Shown here: piece after piece, positions 11,888 through 23,954 of the stretch
How the letters are laid out: every line of letters begins with the position of its first letter
Numbering within the stretch: the stretch's first letter is position 1
From: Schistosoma haematobium
Lineage: Eukaryota > Platyhelminthes > Trematoda > Strigeidida > Schistosomatidae
Direction of reading: 5' to 3'
Assembly: GCF_000699445.3 (NCBI RefSeq)
Contig: NC_067196.1
Coordinates: 41,011,806-41,075,805 of the forward strand
Length of the DNA: 64,000 nucleotides
Made by a program: the position numbers and the translations under genes
Notes under the pieces: generated by a model
Databases searched by the model: none
The model's input: the letters and a program-made list of their open reading frames with translations, nothing else
Told to the model about the DNA's origin: nothing

Positions 11888-12695
11888 TTTCGCAGATGAC
11901 CTAGCCCTCCTATTCAATGCACACGAACAAATGCAGATGAAGACAACCAGTGTAGCGGCAGTCTTTGCATCAGTAGGCCTCAACATGCACAAGGGGGAAA
12001 ACCAAGGTCCTCAAATACAACATGGAGAACACCATTGCAGTCACACTTGATGGTGAAGCTCTAGAAGATGTAGAATCCTTCACATACTTAGGAAACATCG
12101 TCGATTAACAAGGAGGATCAGATGCAGACGTAAAGGGGAGGATTGGCAAAGCAAGGACAGCATTCCTTCATTTGAAGAACATATGGAACTCAAAACAACT
12201 TTCAACCAATATCAAAGTGAGAATCTTCAATACGAACGTCAAGGCAGTTTTACTGTACGGAGCTGGAACTTGGAAAACTACTACAACCGTCATCAAGAAG
12301 ATTCAAGTATTTATAAATAGTTGTCTACGCAAGATACTCAGCATCCATTGACCGGATACCGTCAGCAACAGCCTACTGTGGGAAAGAACAAACCAGCTTC
12401 CAGCTGAAGAGGAAATTAGGAAAAGACGATGGAGTTGATGGATAGGACAAACATTGAGGAAATCATCAAACTGCATCAAGAGACAAGCCCTGACTTGGAA
12501 TCCTGAAGGGAAGCGGAAAATAGGAAGGCCAAAGAACACATTACGTCGAGAAACAGAATCAAATGTGAAAAGGAAGAATAACAACTGGAAAGAGCTGGAA
12601 GGGATTGCCCAGGACAGGGTTGGATGGCGAGTGTTGGTGGACGGTCTATGCTCCTCCATGTGGAGTAATAGGCGTAATTAAGTAAGTAGTAAGTA
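11888..12695 (+). pseudogene. RTE-clade retrotransposon, 5'-truncated 3' fragment
   Basis: The fragment starts inside RT motif C ([13 protein letters not shown], about 11893) and runs through the C-terminal region to the typical element end (GTAATAGGCGTAATTAAGTAAGTAG). Recognisable blocks match the full copy at 27.4-30.7 kb: [68 protein letters not shown] and [11 protein letters not shown]. Frameshifts (near 11990) and stops (ATCGTCGATTAA near 12108; TGGAGTTGA near 12430) break the frame. The open remnant at 12454-12681 is the real frame there; ORFs on the opposite strand are shadows. No clear target-site duplication. Confidence 0.9.
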
Positions 12696-12699
12696 TGTA

Positions 12700-15485
12700 A
12701 CACAGAAATTTGCGACGGAACAGAATATAGCTTAAATTGATAAATCCAGTAGTCCATCCAAGGCCTACTTTATTAGATGAGAGATCATTCTTCAGCCTGA
12801 TCATTTGTATTTGGGCAGAACAAAAAAGTAGATGGCCACATCATAAGTTAACACATAGATTAGATAAATAGTGTAAATAATATTTTATTTATCATTCTGA
12901 TTATCCTCTATGTTGTTAAGTTTTCTTCTACACTTTATAATTTTAAGACAAACTTCTATGTTACAACTAAATTGCAGTTGTAAATGACTGGTAATTACAT
13001 ACTGTTCTGAAGTAAACTGTTCATAAAGTAAGTGTAATTAAGTTTGTGAATTTTAAATAATAAAACCTTTCCATTTTCGAATTTATCTTCTAGGAACTTT
13101 AAATTCTTATGAAAAGACTTATGATCGACTAAGGAGACAGGAAAAATATTCTACAAAGGAATCAGCAACTCTTATGAAATATTTATTAAATATCCCCCAT
13201 TGTAACTCATTAACTATTATACTTACTTTGGTTATTTAATAAACCACATTTCTAAATTTCATTTTCATCATGTATTCCATTATATTCATGGTTCATATTT
13301 CTGGTGGGGAAAAAAACTCCTCTCTTCATTATTCTCAATGGCCTCAGGCTTTATTGGAAATATGAGATTAAAAAGTGGTATTTCTGATTAAATTCTCACG
13401 TGTATATATGTATGATTATTATTATTATTATGCATAAGTTAAAACTATGTACCACAGGTTTCGCCTAACATGGCTAATGCCATGTAAACATGTACAAAAC
13501 TTTTTACATAAAATATTCGAAGCTAGATTGAATCGTTGGTTATGTTAGTGAATTAAAATTGTATTTACATATGTATCAAGTTCAACGGTACCCTTTCGAT
13601 TTTCATACCACATTTATATGAACAAATAAAATGGATTGATCTTCACAAGATGGCGTTCTATTACAATTTTAACTCGCATTGGTTACTATTCAAATTAATT
13701 TACATTTTGTTGATGTTTTTTATTAAGATCTTGATTTTTATTTAAGGTTTTAAATATTTTAATCAGTTTTAAAAGCACCTCATTTCTTCAGGAGGTTAGT
13801 TGTTATTCGAATAGCTTGTTGATGACGCTTCTAACTGTAAAATCAGGTGGGATCCATCAAGAGGCATCAGGTAAACTGGGCTGATCAGTACTAAAGAAAG
13901 TGAAAACTGGGTTCTTTATTTCTGTGCTGAAAACATCCATCCATCCATTTTAAACTTACAAACTTTACTTATCGTTTTCTTAGAAAATGTTTTTTCTCTT
14001 AACTTCCATAAATCATTTATACAAATAACAATTGGAGGAAAATGTGTCTGAAGATGACATTTATTTATTTTAATTTAAGAAGTAAAATAGATTCAACTGA
14101 CTAGTAAACCTTCAAACAAATGTGTTTAGGTCATCTACTAATAATAATTATTTGGTGAGCTCAACTGAGTGACAAAAATATACTAATATTTTATTCGAAA
14201 AGAAGTAACCTAACACATATACGTAGCTACCGATAAATTTCAACTGTACTAATAGAATGATGTAATGAGCAAGAGTTTAGTCTAACTATCCGAACCTAAC
14301 TCATTGATAAGTGAGTAACCTACAAAGCTGATATCCATCAATTGTTCTTGGAATTTAATCATGTTATCATTATTTTAATAATTTGTTTATAATCAAGTTA
14401 TTTCATCAGATACGGTTGGTTTTCTATTTTTTGCATAAGTTGAAGTTTTGGATCAGCAATGTACTATCACTTCATTAAATCTACCAATCCCTTTTATATT
14501 TACTTTAATTTAAGAAGTATAACTTGTTCACTAATTTGAATCAATCTTTATCTTTAAAATAAGTAAAGATCAAGAAATCGTTGAAATCTCAGTTTCAAGC
14601 ACATATTTCATCTTACTGGTAATTATTTACCCCAATATTTATGGATTATCATTTAAAAATAACTCTTCATTTCATGCGTAAGTTATATAATTTGAATTTT
14701 AAACTAGAAGAAAGAAATCATTTCACTTGAAAATAAGGTGCTAAATCATAACACCATACGAATAAAATTAAGATTAAAGATAATAATGATTTTGTAGGTT
14801 TTCCACAAACTTACCCAGATACAAGTAATATTATGATGGACAATAGCTGTTTAAATTTCACTGAGAATACAACTTCCGCTGTAAGTATGTAAGAGTTTAC
14901 CAGTTGTTGGTAAGATTGGTTCAGTACTGCACACCTAAAAAATGGTTAAATATCGAACCTACTGCTCTCAAACCTTAAAACCATAACTCCATATACCTCA
15001 AGTTAGAAACTATAGACCACATTTTGCTTGATTATGATACAATAAGATGTTCACTCATTGGGACCGATAGGTAAATCTTTAGACGCCTAAACGGAATGAC
15101 GATCTGGTAATACAACAGTAGATACTTAGTACATTAACTTGGCACACAGCAGTTGATAATTAGCTCACTACTTTATATGTAAATCACATTCTGTGTTCCT
15201 TGATAAGAAATACGAAAAGACAAATATTTCTAAATAAAATTGCCTTAAATGTAAATATGACTTCAGATACACATCATTTGAAAACATTAAGTTTGTTTGT
15301 TAAAAGAGAATAATAAAAAAGTATATGTTCCATTACACAAATATTTCGAAATATCTGGCTTTTCAACATTGTTTTAACCATCAAAAACATTTAGATTGAA
15401 TGTTCTTGTTAAAGGTGTGTAACGTCTATCAAATTTTAAATAAGAATGTAATTTTGTATTTGAGTTTTCAATGCTACATTATTTT
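12700..15485. other. AT-rich non-coding stretch
   Basis: No recognisable gene or complete element. Confidence 0.55.
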
Positions 15486-15489
15486 ACAC

Positions 15490-15768
15490 TATGATGAGCG
15501 AATAATATAATAACGAGGAAACAAGTGGCGACAACAAAATGTGTTTCTGCACAAAATTACAAAATCTTTTAGTAAAATCTGAAAACCATACAGTAAATTG
15601 TTTATTTGCAAAATGTCAATCGATTGTATCAAAGTTGACTGATTCTTCCTTTCCACACCAATCACTCTCTGTTCTTGTTCTCTTCTCCTCGATTTTCTTA
15701 ACCTTCTGCCACCAGGTATTTCAATTTTGATTAGTGACATATTACTTATATTTAATGACATCAGTAAC
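15490..15768 (-). mobile_element. Merlin-type DNA transposon, 5' fragment
   Basis: Minus-strand sequence alignable by eye to 19.7-20.04 kb and 21.69-21.97 kb. Shared protein-level blocks are GRRLRKSRRREQEQ, the ILQ-plus-LLYGF stretch and DFxKxFCNFV. The 93-codon ORF at 15489-15770 minus follows the family frame for most of its length. In the 19.5-kb copy the same 5' part is followed by a Merlin-like catalytic end, which is why this one is assigned to Merlin. No transposase core is left here and terminal inverted repeats were not identified. Confidence 0.5.
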
Positions 15769-16453
15769 ACATACTAAATTAGGTGTTTGATGTTATTAGA
15801 GATAGTTGCACATATTTTAGCTGATTATTATATTTTGTCACTAGAAAAACTTGTTTTATATTTGTTTTATGATTATGTTATATTTCAGTCTAATAATTTT
15901 CATGGTTAAATTTTTCAAAAACAAATTTCCTTATCTTAAACTTGAAATCACCATTTTCGTAGATTGTAAAATTCTTTTTTCTACATAAACATTTTATTAT
16001 ATCAATTCATCCCAATTGAGTATCTGAATGTAAACTGAAGGGTTGCCTTTTTATCAGGAAAACATCACCTATCGAATATTATAGATTTGTTCGAATTAGA
16101 TATAAGAAAAATCTTAAGCTAATACTTTCTTGGTAGTTATTTTAACTAAAATGGATTTATAGCTAATTAGCATGTGGACAAGGTAAAGTGCGTATTGTTT
16201 GTCTATTTTGACTGTAAAATTGTTTAGATCCTTTTGTTTTTGAACCTAAATATAATCAAACTTGAAATAAAACAACTAACGGAAGCTGTATATGAATGAT
16301 AGAAGTGATATTATGTTTCACTATTCTGACAAATTGTAGAATACAAACTAAAACATGATGTTTATTCAAAGATTGTATTTTATTCCCAATCAATCATCTA
16401 TTCAAATGTCATAATTTATTGGTAATCAGTAAAGTAATCAAAAACAAAATATT

Positions 16454-16467
16454 TTTGTTGGAAACAA
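16454..16467. repeat. Target-site duplication (left) of the 16.5-kb RTE fragment
   Basis: TTTGTTGGAAACAA matches TTTGTTGAAAACAA at 16778-16791 in 13 of 14 positions. Confidence 0.6.
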
Positions 16468-16777
16468 CTTACGCCTGTTACTTCTAATGGACCATACGCC
16501 CCCGACCAGCATTCTACAACCCACACTGTCTTGCGCCTTCCTTTCTAGTTCTACCCAATTTTTGTTCATTCTTCTCATGTCTGTCTCCATTTCTTGGCGT
16601 AATATATTCTTTGGTTTTCCTCTTCCCCTCCTTCGGCCTTGAGGATTCCATGTGAGGGCTTGTCTTGTGACGCAGTTGGGTGCTTTCCTCAATGTGTGTC
16701 CTATCCACTTCCAGCACTTCTTCCTGATTTCTCCCTCTACTGGGATCTGGTTTGTTCTTTCCCATAGTAGGTTGTTG
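16468..16777 (-). pseudogene. RTE retrotransposon 3' fragment with target-site duplication
   Basis: A 310-bp, heavily 5'-truncated insertion on the minus strand carrying the C-terminal tail of the RT protein. The open frame is nearly intact and reads [52 protein letters not shown] and [18 protein letters not shown], ending SNRRK. It belongs to the same subfamily as the 34-kb and 51.8-kb copies ([11 protein letters not shown]) and differs from the 27-kb element ([10 protein letters not shown]). The (GTAA)n tail is absent. An imperfect 14-bp direct repeat flanks it. The overlapping 83-codon ORF is a shadow. Confidence 0.88.
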
Positions 16778-17699
16778 TTTGTTGAAAACAAATTCTCTGT
16801 ATATTTATAACCCAATGTTTCCTGAATAGTTCTCTCATTGCAATGGATATTCAATGTGTATGAAGTAAGTAATGCACTTTCCTGTTACGTTATTGATCAG
16901 TATTGAAACAGAATTTTTTTATATATTTAAAGATATTTTGATCAAAAGATTGGTATCATAATGACAGAAGAAAATTTATATGCTAAGTTGTCTTTATTTT
17001 ACTTAATAAGTATATACTTAGAGTTCATTAATAATTTTAATCAAAGGAAGGCAGCTAATCTCATGAACTGTGCATCTACACATAATGATAAAAGTTAGTT
17101 CCGAAATTAACATTCTTAAAGAAGTCATCCAAATTCACTTACACTTAATTCTGGACTCACAAAATTAACGAACATTAACAATATGAATGCAAATTCAACT
17201 TACATCCAGTAATCCATTATGCAAACGGCACAGGTAAGACGCAAGTATAATATGAACATATTCACTCACCGTTTCATCTTTTACACATTTAGTTTACATA
17301 TATCGTGAAACATCATCACAATTATACAAAATTGCTAAGTTTTAAGAAACGTATAGATGTAACGTCAAAATGGTTAAATTTTCAATTTAATTCAAACATC
17401 ATGCAAAGAAATAATCAAGTCGAAATAAATAATTAATTAATAGTCATGTGTTTATAGTTTACTTCTAAAGAAAAGAGCAACAACTATCCGGAGAGAAACA
17501 AGATTAATGGCTCACTTGCAAAAACGTTTAATAATAGTAATTTAGATCGGCTTTTAGTTACATAAAAAGCACATTCAGCTTATGTATTAAACTGCTACCG
17601 GAAATAACTTTACTTCAACTCAAATTACCTTCAATTCAACAGCAATCATTGAAACTTTAACAACTTTTAAATTTCAGCCAAACAAGATTAGAATATATT

Positions 17700-18614
17700 T
17701 AAGACTAGTAGCCACTATATTACCAGTGGTCAAGCCAAAAATTTGGATTCGCTACGTAGACGACACCTTCGTCATCGTCAAAAAGAATGAACTAGAAAAC
17801 ACTTACAAACTGATCAACAACGTTTTCAATGACATCAAGTTCACAATGGAACAAGAGTCAAACAACCAACTAGCATTCTTGGATATATTGATCACTAGAA
17901 CCGACACAGGAAAACTGGAAACTCAAGTATTTAGGAAACTACCCATACAGATCAAATGAAGAGAAATACCTGAAGGACGTATTTCAAAAGAAAGGCTACC
18001 CAATCAACTTCATCAAAAAACACCGACCGCACGCAGTATTAGAATCCAATTCAAGCACAAAAATCAACAAAAGGAACACCCTACCATACATACAAAGAAT
18101 ATCGGAAACCGCAACGAGACTGCTGAAAACCTTCGGGATAGGCGTGGCACACAAACCGACAAAATCACTACAATCGATCCTATGCAAACCAAAGGATGAA
18201 ATAACAAAGGAAAACAAATCAAACATCACCTACAAAATAAATTGTGCCAACTGCAAAAAACACTACATCGGACAAAGCGGACGCCCCCTTCACCTTCGCC
18301 TACATGAACATCAATTAGCAGTCAAACGCCATGATATCTCTTCACTTATATCAATACACGTGGACAACTACGGACACTCATTCGATTGGAAAAATGTAGA
18401 AATCTTAGACAGAGGAAACTCCAAAAACACCAGAGAATTTTTAGAAGCCTGGCACTCAGGTCAATCAGCAATCAACAAACATATTGAAATCAATCCAATT
18501 TATCAACCAATCAGGAAAATCATGCATAAATATAGGAACAAAAATCAAACCAATGGGAGACACAACCAAGACAAAGAAGTGAACAATGATAGATTTAAGG
18601 TCAATAAGAACTAA
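17700..18614 (+). pseudogene. Penelope-like element: RT motif C plus GIY-YIG endonuclease
   Basis: Two frames make one broken protein. Frame 2 (17726-17959) has WIRYVDDTFVIVKK, RT motif C with both aspartates (YVDD), then LAFLDILITR and a QVFRK end. Frame 3, open from about 17940 to 18614, continues with EEKYLKDVFQKKGYPINFIKK, LPYIQRISETATRLLKTFGI and a GIY-YIG-like nuclease domain: YKINCANCKKHYIGQSGR (about 18226-18280), LHLRLHEHQ, then FLEAWHSGQSAINKHIEINP. About 40 residues usual for the family are missing between VFRK and the KYLKD block, at the frame change near 17930-17945. The RT is 5'-truncated. It is a different PLE lineage from the copies at 8.5 and 40.2 kb. Confidence 0.88.
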
Positions 18615-18905
18615 TCAACATCGAGGTGTACAGAAAAAGCTGTGGAACACATATGGAGAAATTCGAACACTTCACTTCTACCTGAAGTTTGTGCAGATGA
18701 TGTCGTTCAGAAGAACGATGAAAGCTCCACGACCAAACCATCCAGCTCAGAGAACAAAACTCCACCAAAATCATCCACCTGAGCTACAAATCTTCTCCAC
18801 CATCTCAATATCTTTTGTTTGGATGTTTCTTGTTATGCTAATCAATAAGTGTAACTTCATCTGAAGAAATAATCAACTCAGTCATTACTTCATAAGAGAA
18901 TAAAT
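18615..18905 (+). mobile_element. Probable 3' untranslated end of the Penelope-like element
   Basis: Sequence following the stop of the GIY-YIG frame keeps the lower AT content of the element up to about 18800 and then fades into AT-rich DNA. A CTGAAGA box near 18861 recalls the start of a hammerhead core, but no matching GAAA with stem II follows, so I do not call a ribozyme. The 92-codon ORF at 18586-18864 is not family-like. Confidence 0.4.
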
Positions 18906-19159
18906 TGCTCTTCATTGTATGTAAGATTTTGAAATATTTACTTTATTCATTTATTGTTATTTTTTAACTTGATAACAGTAAACTATCTTCTTAATATGAA
19001 ATGATTATTATATGTTGAAACTGCTTTAAAACTACTGATAATTAATATATATATTGAAATGATGTTTACAAATTGTCGATTTGATAGTATTTTAAGAAGT
19101 ATATCATTGAATAAGAAAACAGTTTTATTATTCTGGGTTTTTTTATTTAGATATAAAAC

Positions 19160-19430
19160 GAAGTACTATTGTGATGTACATTACTTATACGGACAGATAT
19201 AATTAGTATGGTGCAGGAATCGAAAGTGGAATACTAGTCAGAATAAGAGTGAAATGACGAGAAGAGGAAGAGAACTAGAGAACAACTGAAATATCAATCA
19301 AATTAAGAGAGTGAAGATATACAAGATAACTGATAGGAGACATATAAATAATATCTTCAAACTTATGCGAATTGACTATGATTTTCGTTAAACTAACTTG
19401 GTGGTGTTCCTATAAACTTCTTATTAAATT
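19160..19430. other. Purine-rich block of unknown nature
   Basis: A purine-rich, relatively GC-richer stretch between the PLE and the Merlin remnant, with runs such as GACGAGAAGAGGAAGAG. It may be part of an LTR or another old repeat. No coding or structural feature is recognised. Confidence 0.2.
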
Positions 19431-19504
19431 CCTTATTTTACTATCATCTACCCTAATCAACTAAACTGATGATTTAAGAAGTTGTAAGAAGCTTTCCTGT
19501 TGTT

Positions 19505-20045
19505 GGTATTTACTCCCGTGGTGAGCTCTACAAATGTCTTTTGTGAACGACAGCATGATGCACATATTCAAGTTCAGATAGGCATGTATATGTTGTGGTA
19601 GTTGGCTGCACATACTCCCGTATAACTTGTGTCAGCTTTCCAGCCTTTTGGCTTCTGGCGTACCGAAAATATCTTTGATCATTTATCAAATAAATCAAAG
19701 ACCTGGTAAGTATACTTAAGCAACTACCGTAATGAACAAAAACACAAGTGGGGCAGTCGAATCTATTTGAACACAAAATTAAAGAATATCTCACTAAAAT
19801 CTAAGAACCACACAGTAAATAGTTAGTTTGCAAAATATCTATCAATTGTCTCAAACTTTACTGTTTCTTTTGCAAATCTCAGCCCATCGTCTCAGATTTC
19901 ACTGTTCATGCATTTTCATACCAATTGCTTTTCGTCCCCGTTGTTTCCTTCTCGATCTTCTACTGAAATACATTCTATTCCTGACCATCGTTATATACTG
20001 TTTATGTGGATATAAGTAGCTCACAAAACTCTGCTACTCATACTT
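19505..20045 (-). pseudogene. Merlin (IS1016-type) transposon remnant, internally deleted
   Basis: Minus strand. The 5' part (20045 to about 19740) matches the fragments at 15.5 and 21.7 kb. After a CPTC zinc-ribbon-like remnant (near 19750) the sequence jumps to the C-terminal catalytic part: REYVQPTTTTYT, then LSELEYVHHAVVHKRHL (about 19615-19530). This aligns with the Merlin block at 45.2 kb (QPGTTIYTDDWRTY, HRVVIHKWHF). The aspartate-containing DDW motif itself is missing here. Merlin elements are cut-and-paste transposons with DDE-type transposases related to bacterial IS1016. The 88-codon ORF at 19528-19794 follows the family frame. Confidence 0.6.
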
Positions 20046-20649
20046 TTCTAACGATTCTTCCTCTTTTGAGTTTGTGTTTTCTAATGACTGTTTCATCGAT
20101 TTCTACCTTTATTCAGATTTTTCTAAACTATTGATTTAAGCTCGTCATCTTTATTGCACATATATCTCTACATTACTCATACAAATGAGCTACCGAAACT
20201 TCAGCAAAATTTGCAAATGTTCTACTCGGATAGTTGAATTCAAAAGACACTGTTCTTTTAAAAAATATAATTAATAATATATGTTAAATAATTAATCGTC
20301 AAAATAGATTATAACGGTTACTGAGTGTCATAGTACATTAGTAATCATTATATTCAATAAATGATTCATATTAATATTTTAAAGCGTTTAGATATTTTGG
20401 ACCTAAGCGAATAATGGTAAAATTAGTTTATATCACCCTAGTCAATTTGTGGTATTTATGTGTTACATTTAATTCAACGTCTAATTCACAAAATCTTATG
20501 ATACGTTTACGTACCTTAGGGTTGTTTGTGCTTCAAATAGACGACTATCCAACTGCACTAGTGATAATCAACTGTGTGACTTCATCCTCCTACGGAAAGA
20601 GATGGCAGAGAATCATGAACAAGTAAGAACTTCAAGTAAAGTTAATGTA

Positions 20650-20895
20650 ATTTTTCAACTGTTTCGCTTTTAGTGGTGGATAAAGCGTGTGAGCCAACCA
20701 CCAATTATTCAAACGTTACTCAATATTTATAATCAAACACAAATAAGTTACATACATATGATGGATAGAGTAATTAACACACACTCATATAAAATTAGTC
20801 AAGGTTTATAAGCGAACAAGTGACAAGGTCAAAATGTAGCTTGAGAGGAATGAATAAATTAGTTTTTTCCAGAAGGTAGAGTAGCCTATGTATGC
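20650..20895 (+). repeat. Dispersed LTR-like repeat L1, copy 1
   Basis: Shares with 36.23-36.47 kb and, inverted, with 42.37-42.72 kb the blocks CGTTACTCAATATTTATA, ACACACTCATATAAAA, TTATAAGCGAACAA, TGACAAGGTCAAAATGT and GAATGAATAA. No protein is encoded. The family may be an LTR or a non-autonomous element; ends are not defined. Confidence 0.5.
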
Positions 20896-21689
20896 GTGAC
20901 ATAGTACCATCCACTACACCCCATACATGATTTTTAGATTTTGCAACCTATTGAACAAGGGTAGGAAAATTAGTACTACAGACCAAACACAAAGTTTTTC
21001 AATGGTAATTTTAAAATTTAATGCTAAACAACTGTCCATACATTTCCTCAATAAATCATTCATAAATATATCAATTAACTACATTCCTCATGTAAGTCAT
21101 TTTAAATAAGCTATTAGTTGTATAGTTAAATTATTTAGGCTATAAAGAGAACAATATGTGATTGAATGAAAAACCTCAAAAGCTAAGTTTATAGGTGGAC
21201 GAACTGAATATAAAATTTTCGTTTTCGGGCAAATGCTTCGGTTAATCATATAATAGGGCGTACAAAGTTTACAAAAATTTCTTCAAACCTGTGTTTTTTT
21301 TCATTCCAAAAAAGTTATATTCAACAGTATGGATGTAAATAAAATTGCATTTTGACAAACTTAAACAATCTATTTATCAAATACTCACAGTGTAATTTAT
21401 CTTTAACGAAAACAAAATAAAATTCTGTGGTAAATATGGATTAAAGCCTTAACTTTCAACCTGAAAATACATTTTCTTTTTATTTGCAAGGAACAAAATT
21501 GTAAAGGAATTTCTTTTTGAATATATTTCAGTAGTTTCATGAGTAACAAATAACCGTCTAGAAAAATATTTTCTTTAATTTCATCCAATCACTATAATAT
21601 TATAGGAGAACAGAAAAAATGGCATTAAATCTGAATTTGAATTCAACAGAAAGCAAAGTAGTACTGTTTCAGTGAAAGAGAACACAGGT

Positions 21690-21965
21690 GAGAACAACGG
21701 AATTATGTTTAGCATAAAATTACAGAATTACTTTGTTAAAATAGAAAAACCATACTATAATACCTAATTTGCAAAATGTTCAATAATTGTCTCGAAATTC
21801 ATTGTTCTTGCATTTCCATACTAATTGCTTTCTATTCCCGTTCTTCCGTTCTTGATCTTCCCCATCTTCTGCTGCCAGACATTACATCCCTGATTCGCGT
21901 TATATACTACTTATGTCAATATAAGTAGCACGCACCACACTGTTAGTGAAGTGTAATAACTTGAG
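21690..21965 (-). mobile_element. Merlin-type transposon, 5' fragment
   Basis: Minus-strand homolog of 19.74-20.04 kb and 15.5-15.77 kb: shared ACTTATATTGACATAAGTAG-like leader, TATATAACG, then a region reading SRRWGRSRTEERE, SMEMQEQ and NILQI. Only the 5' part is present. Confidence 0.5.
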
Positions 21966-21969
21966 GAAA

Positions 21970-23630
21970 AACTTTGTTATTACTTTTAGCAAAGTTCAAC
22001 TACTCAGTTTCATTGGTGAACTAGTTTTCAAAAGACATTATGCATCTAATAGCATTATTAAAGCATTATTATCCGTCTACTGTGATTTTAAACGTCAAAA
22101 CGAAATGGGTGAACATTTTTAAAGAGACTTCGAAGTCTTAGGTGGATCTAATTATCCATTCAATTCTCAGGTAAATACAAAAAATTAATGGATTGTCATT
22201 ATAAATAAAATAATCCTTTAAGACCTGTTAATCATATATGGCGAATGTAATGACTCTTGACAAAATGTACCAAGCTAAAAAGCATATATAAATACACTCT
22301 TCATTTTATAATGATAAACACAAAGCATATCATTTACTAGCTTTTGGTATGACATTAATTTCAAGTTTCAAGTTTTTGTTAACTTCAGCTGACTCAGTAT
22401 CCGTTATGAAAGGGTCAGTAATAAGATATAACTAGATAACTCATCAAATCTATCTAAAACAGAAGCAGTTCAAGTAAACAAAGTTGTATTTTGAAAAAAA
22501 TTACTATTCCCCAGGTTCATATGCTTAACATTTACATAGACTATAGTTGGTTAAGACTTTTTTAACACAATAGTTCTATAGAACAATGAGAAGACGGAGT
22601 TTATCTGAAAAATGTGATGTATTTGTGCTATGCATTTCGAACAATCTGGTCACACATATACTTGTCAAGGCATTTTTATATGAAAATTAATAAAGTTCAA
22701 TCAAATAAAAGTTCAAGTAAAATAACAAAGGGGAGAGAAAGAATAAGAAACTGTCACCTTATCCTAGGCCATAGAATGACTTAAGGATTACCAAGGTAAA
22801 TTCAAGGTTACGACAAAATTGTTTTTGTACACATACTGTTCTATCAAAATTTATAAAAGGGACTAATTACTTTACAATAATTCTAGTTTACTCTTATTGA
22901 CCACTGATTGAAAAAAAAAGAAATTTTTATAAATTGATCCCAATCCATATGAAAACATAAGAAACTATTTGAAATCAATCAGTTTATTTTAATTATGCAT
23001 AAAAATTCATTGATACTTTTTCTGCCAGTCATGAACATTTGTTGCTAACAGAAAAAAATAATAATAATTTTCACAACTGTTTTGTACTTCAATGAAATTC
23101 GATTTCCTTACAATTATAACACTTTCTAGAATGTACTGACAAAACGAGATAAGTATAGTAATAGAATGTTGTTATGTTTATAAAAAGATACCAAGAGAAA
23201 CATTTAAAAATCAATGATATAGAAATTAATCTTTTAATTGTATCATAATTCAGTTTTAATAAATTTTCAAATTGAAGCATGTATATTAAGATAATGAATA
23301 AGGAAGAGAAAAATATCGGACAGAGAAAGAAACACTGTCATATCTTTGATGGAAATTCTTAATGAACAAACTGAAATATGATTACGATTAAGTTGAAAGT
23401 CATGGAAAACTACAAACTCCAGTAGACAAATGGTTACAAAATTTTTCAATCGCAATTGATATTTTGGTTTCTTTTCCCCGAATTGTTCGGTACAATACTG
23501 TGTACGTTTAACAAATCGATGATAAGGTTGTACATTGAGAGATATAACCAAACAAATAATTTGTAAAAAAATTTTTAAAATTGAACACTTCATTTTTAAG
23601 AAAAGAGTGAAGGAAAATGTTTTCCAGTAC
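21970..23630. other. AT-rich non-coding stretch
   Basis: No recognisable gene. The 108-codon minus ORF at 23267-23593 is leucine- and phenylalanine-rich, but I find no domain and no support for expression. Confidence 0.55.
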
Positions 23631-23639
23631 GTATGAGAA

Positions 23640-23950
23640 CGACGGATTTCGCACTGAACGGCCGTTTCCTCCTATCGTGGGACTTCTCGGCAGTGCGCTC
23701 CCACGATCCCGTCTCGCGAGATTCGAACCCAGAAGCTATCAGTCTCGCGCCAAGCGCTTAGCCACTAGACTAGTGAGACTGCATCTAACTCTGGTAATGT
23801 CTAACCTCAACCAATCCAAGAAATTGTGCGAAACATCCATCATTGTCTTCAGTGAGTTACTAACTCAAAACAAACCCGATTGAAATCCACTGGTCACTAT
23901 TTCTCACTAGAACTCAAGGAAATATCTCTTGGAGACCACCACTAGTGAGC
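23640..23950 (-). repeat. Family H tRNA-derived hammerhead repeat
   Basis: Minus strand: tRNA-like part with B box GGTTCGAATCTCG (reverse complement, about 23735-23723) and, 3' of it, a decayed hammerhead. The core box is CCGAGAA (two changes from CTGANGA), GGAGGAAA replaces GGACGAAA, and stem III keeps CGGCCG. Stem I GCACTG/CAGTGC is still fully paired. The plus-strand tail ends CACTAGTGAGCATATG and runs directly into the next copy. The ORF 23617-23883 is a shadow. Confidence 0.7.
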
Positions 23951-23954
23951 ATAT

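Noticed and set aside
12303..12757. Minus-strand ORFs of 118 and 93 codons
   Set aside because: Shadows opposite the RTE fragment, whose sense frame is on plus.
18586..18864. 92-codon ORF after the GIY-YIG frame
   Set aside because: It overlaps the end of the real frame and has no family-like sequence; most likely 3' UTR.
23267..23593. 108-codon minus ORF
   Set aside because: AT-driven, hydrophobic composition and no recognised domain; a weak similarity to the Merlin 5' region could not be supported.
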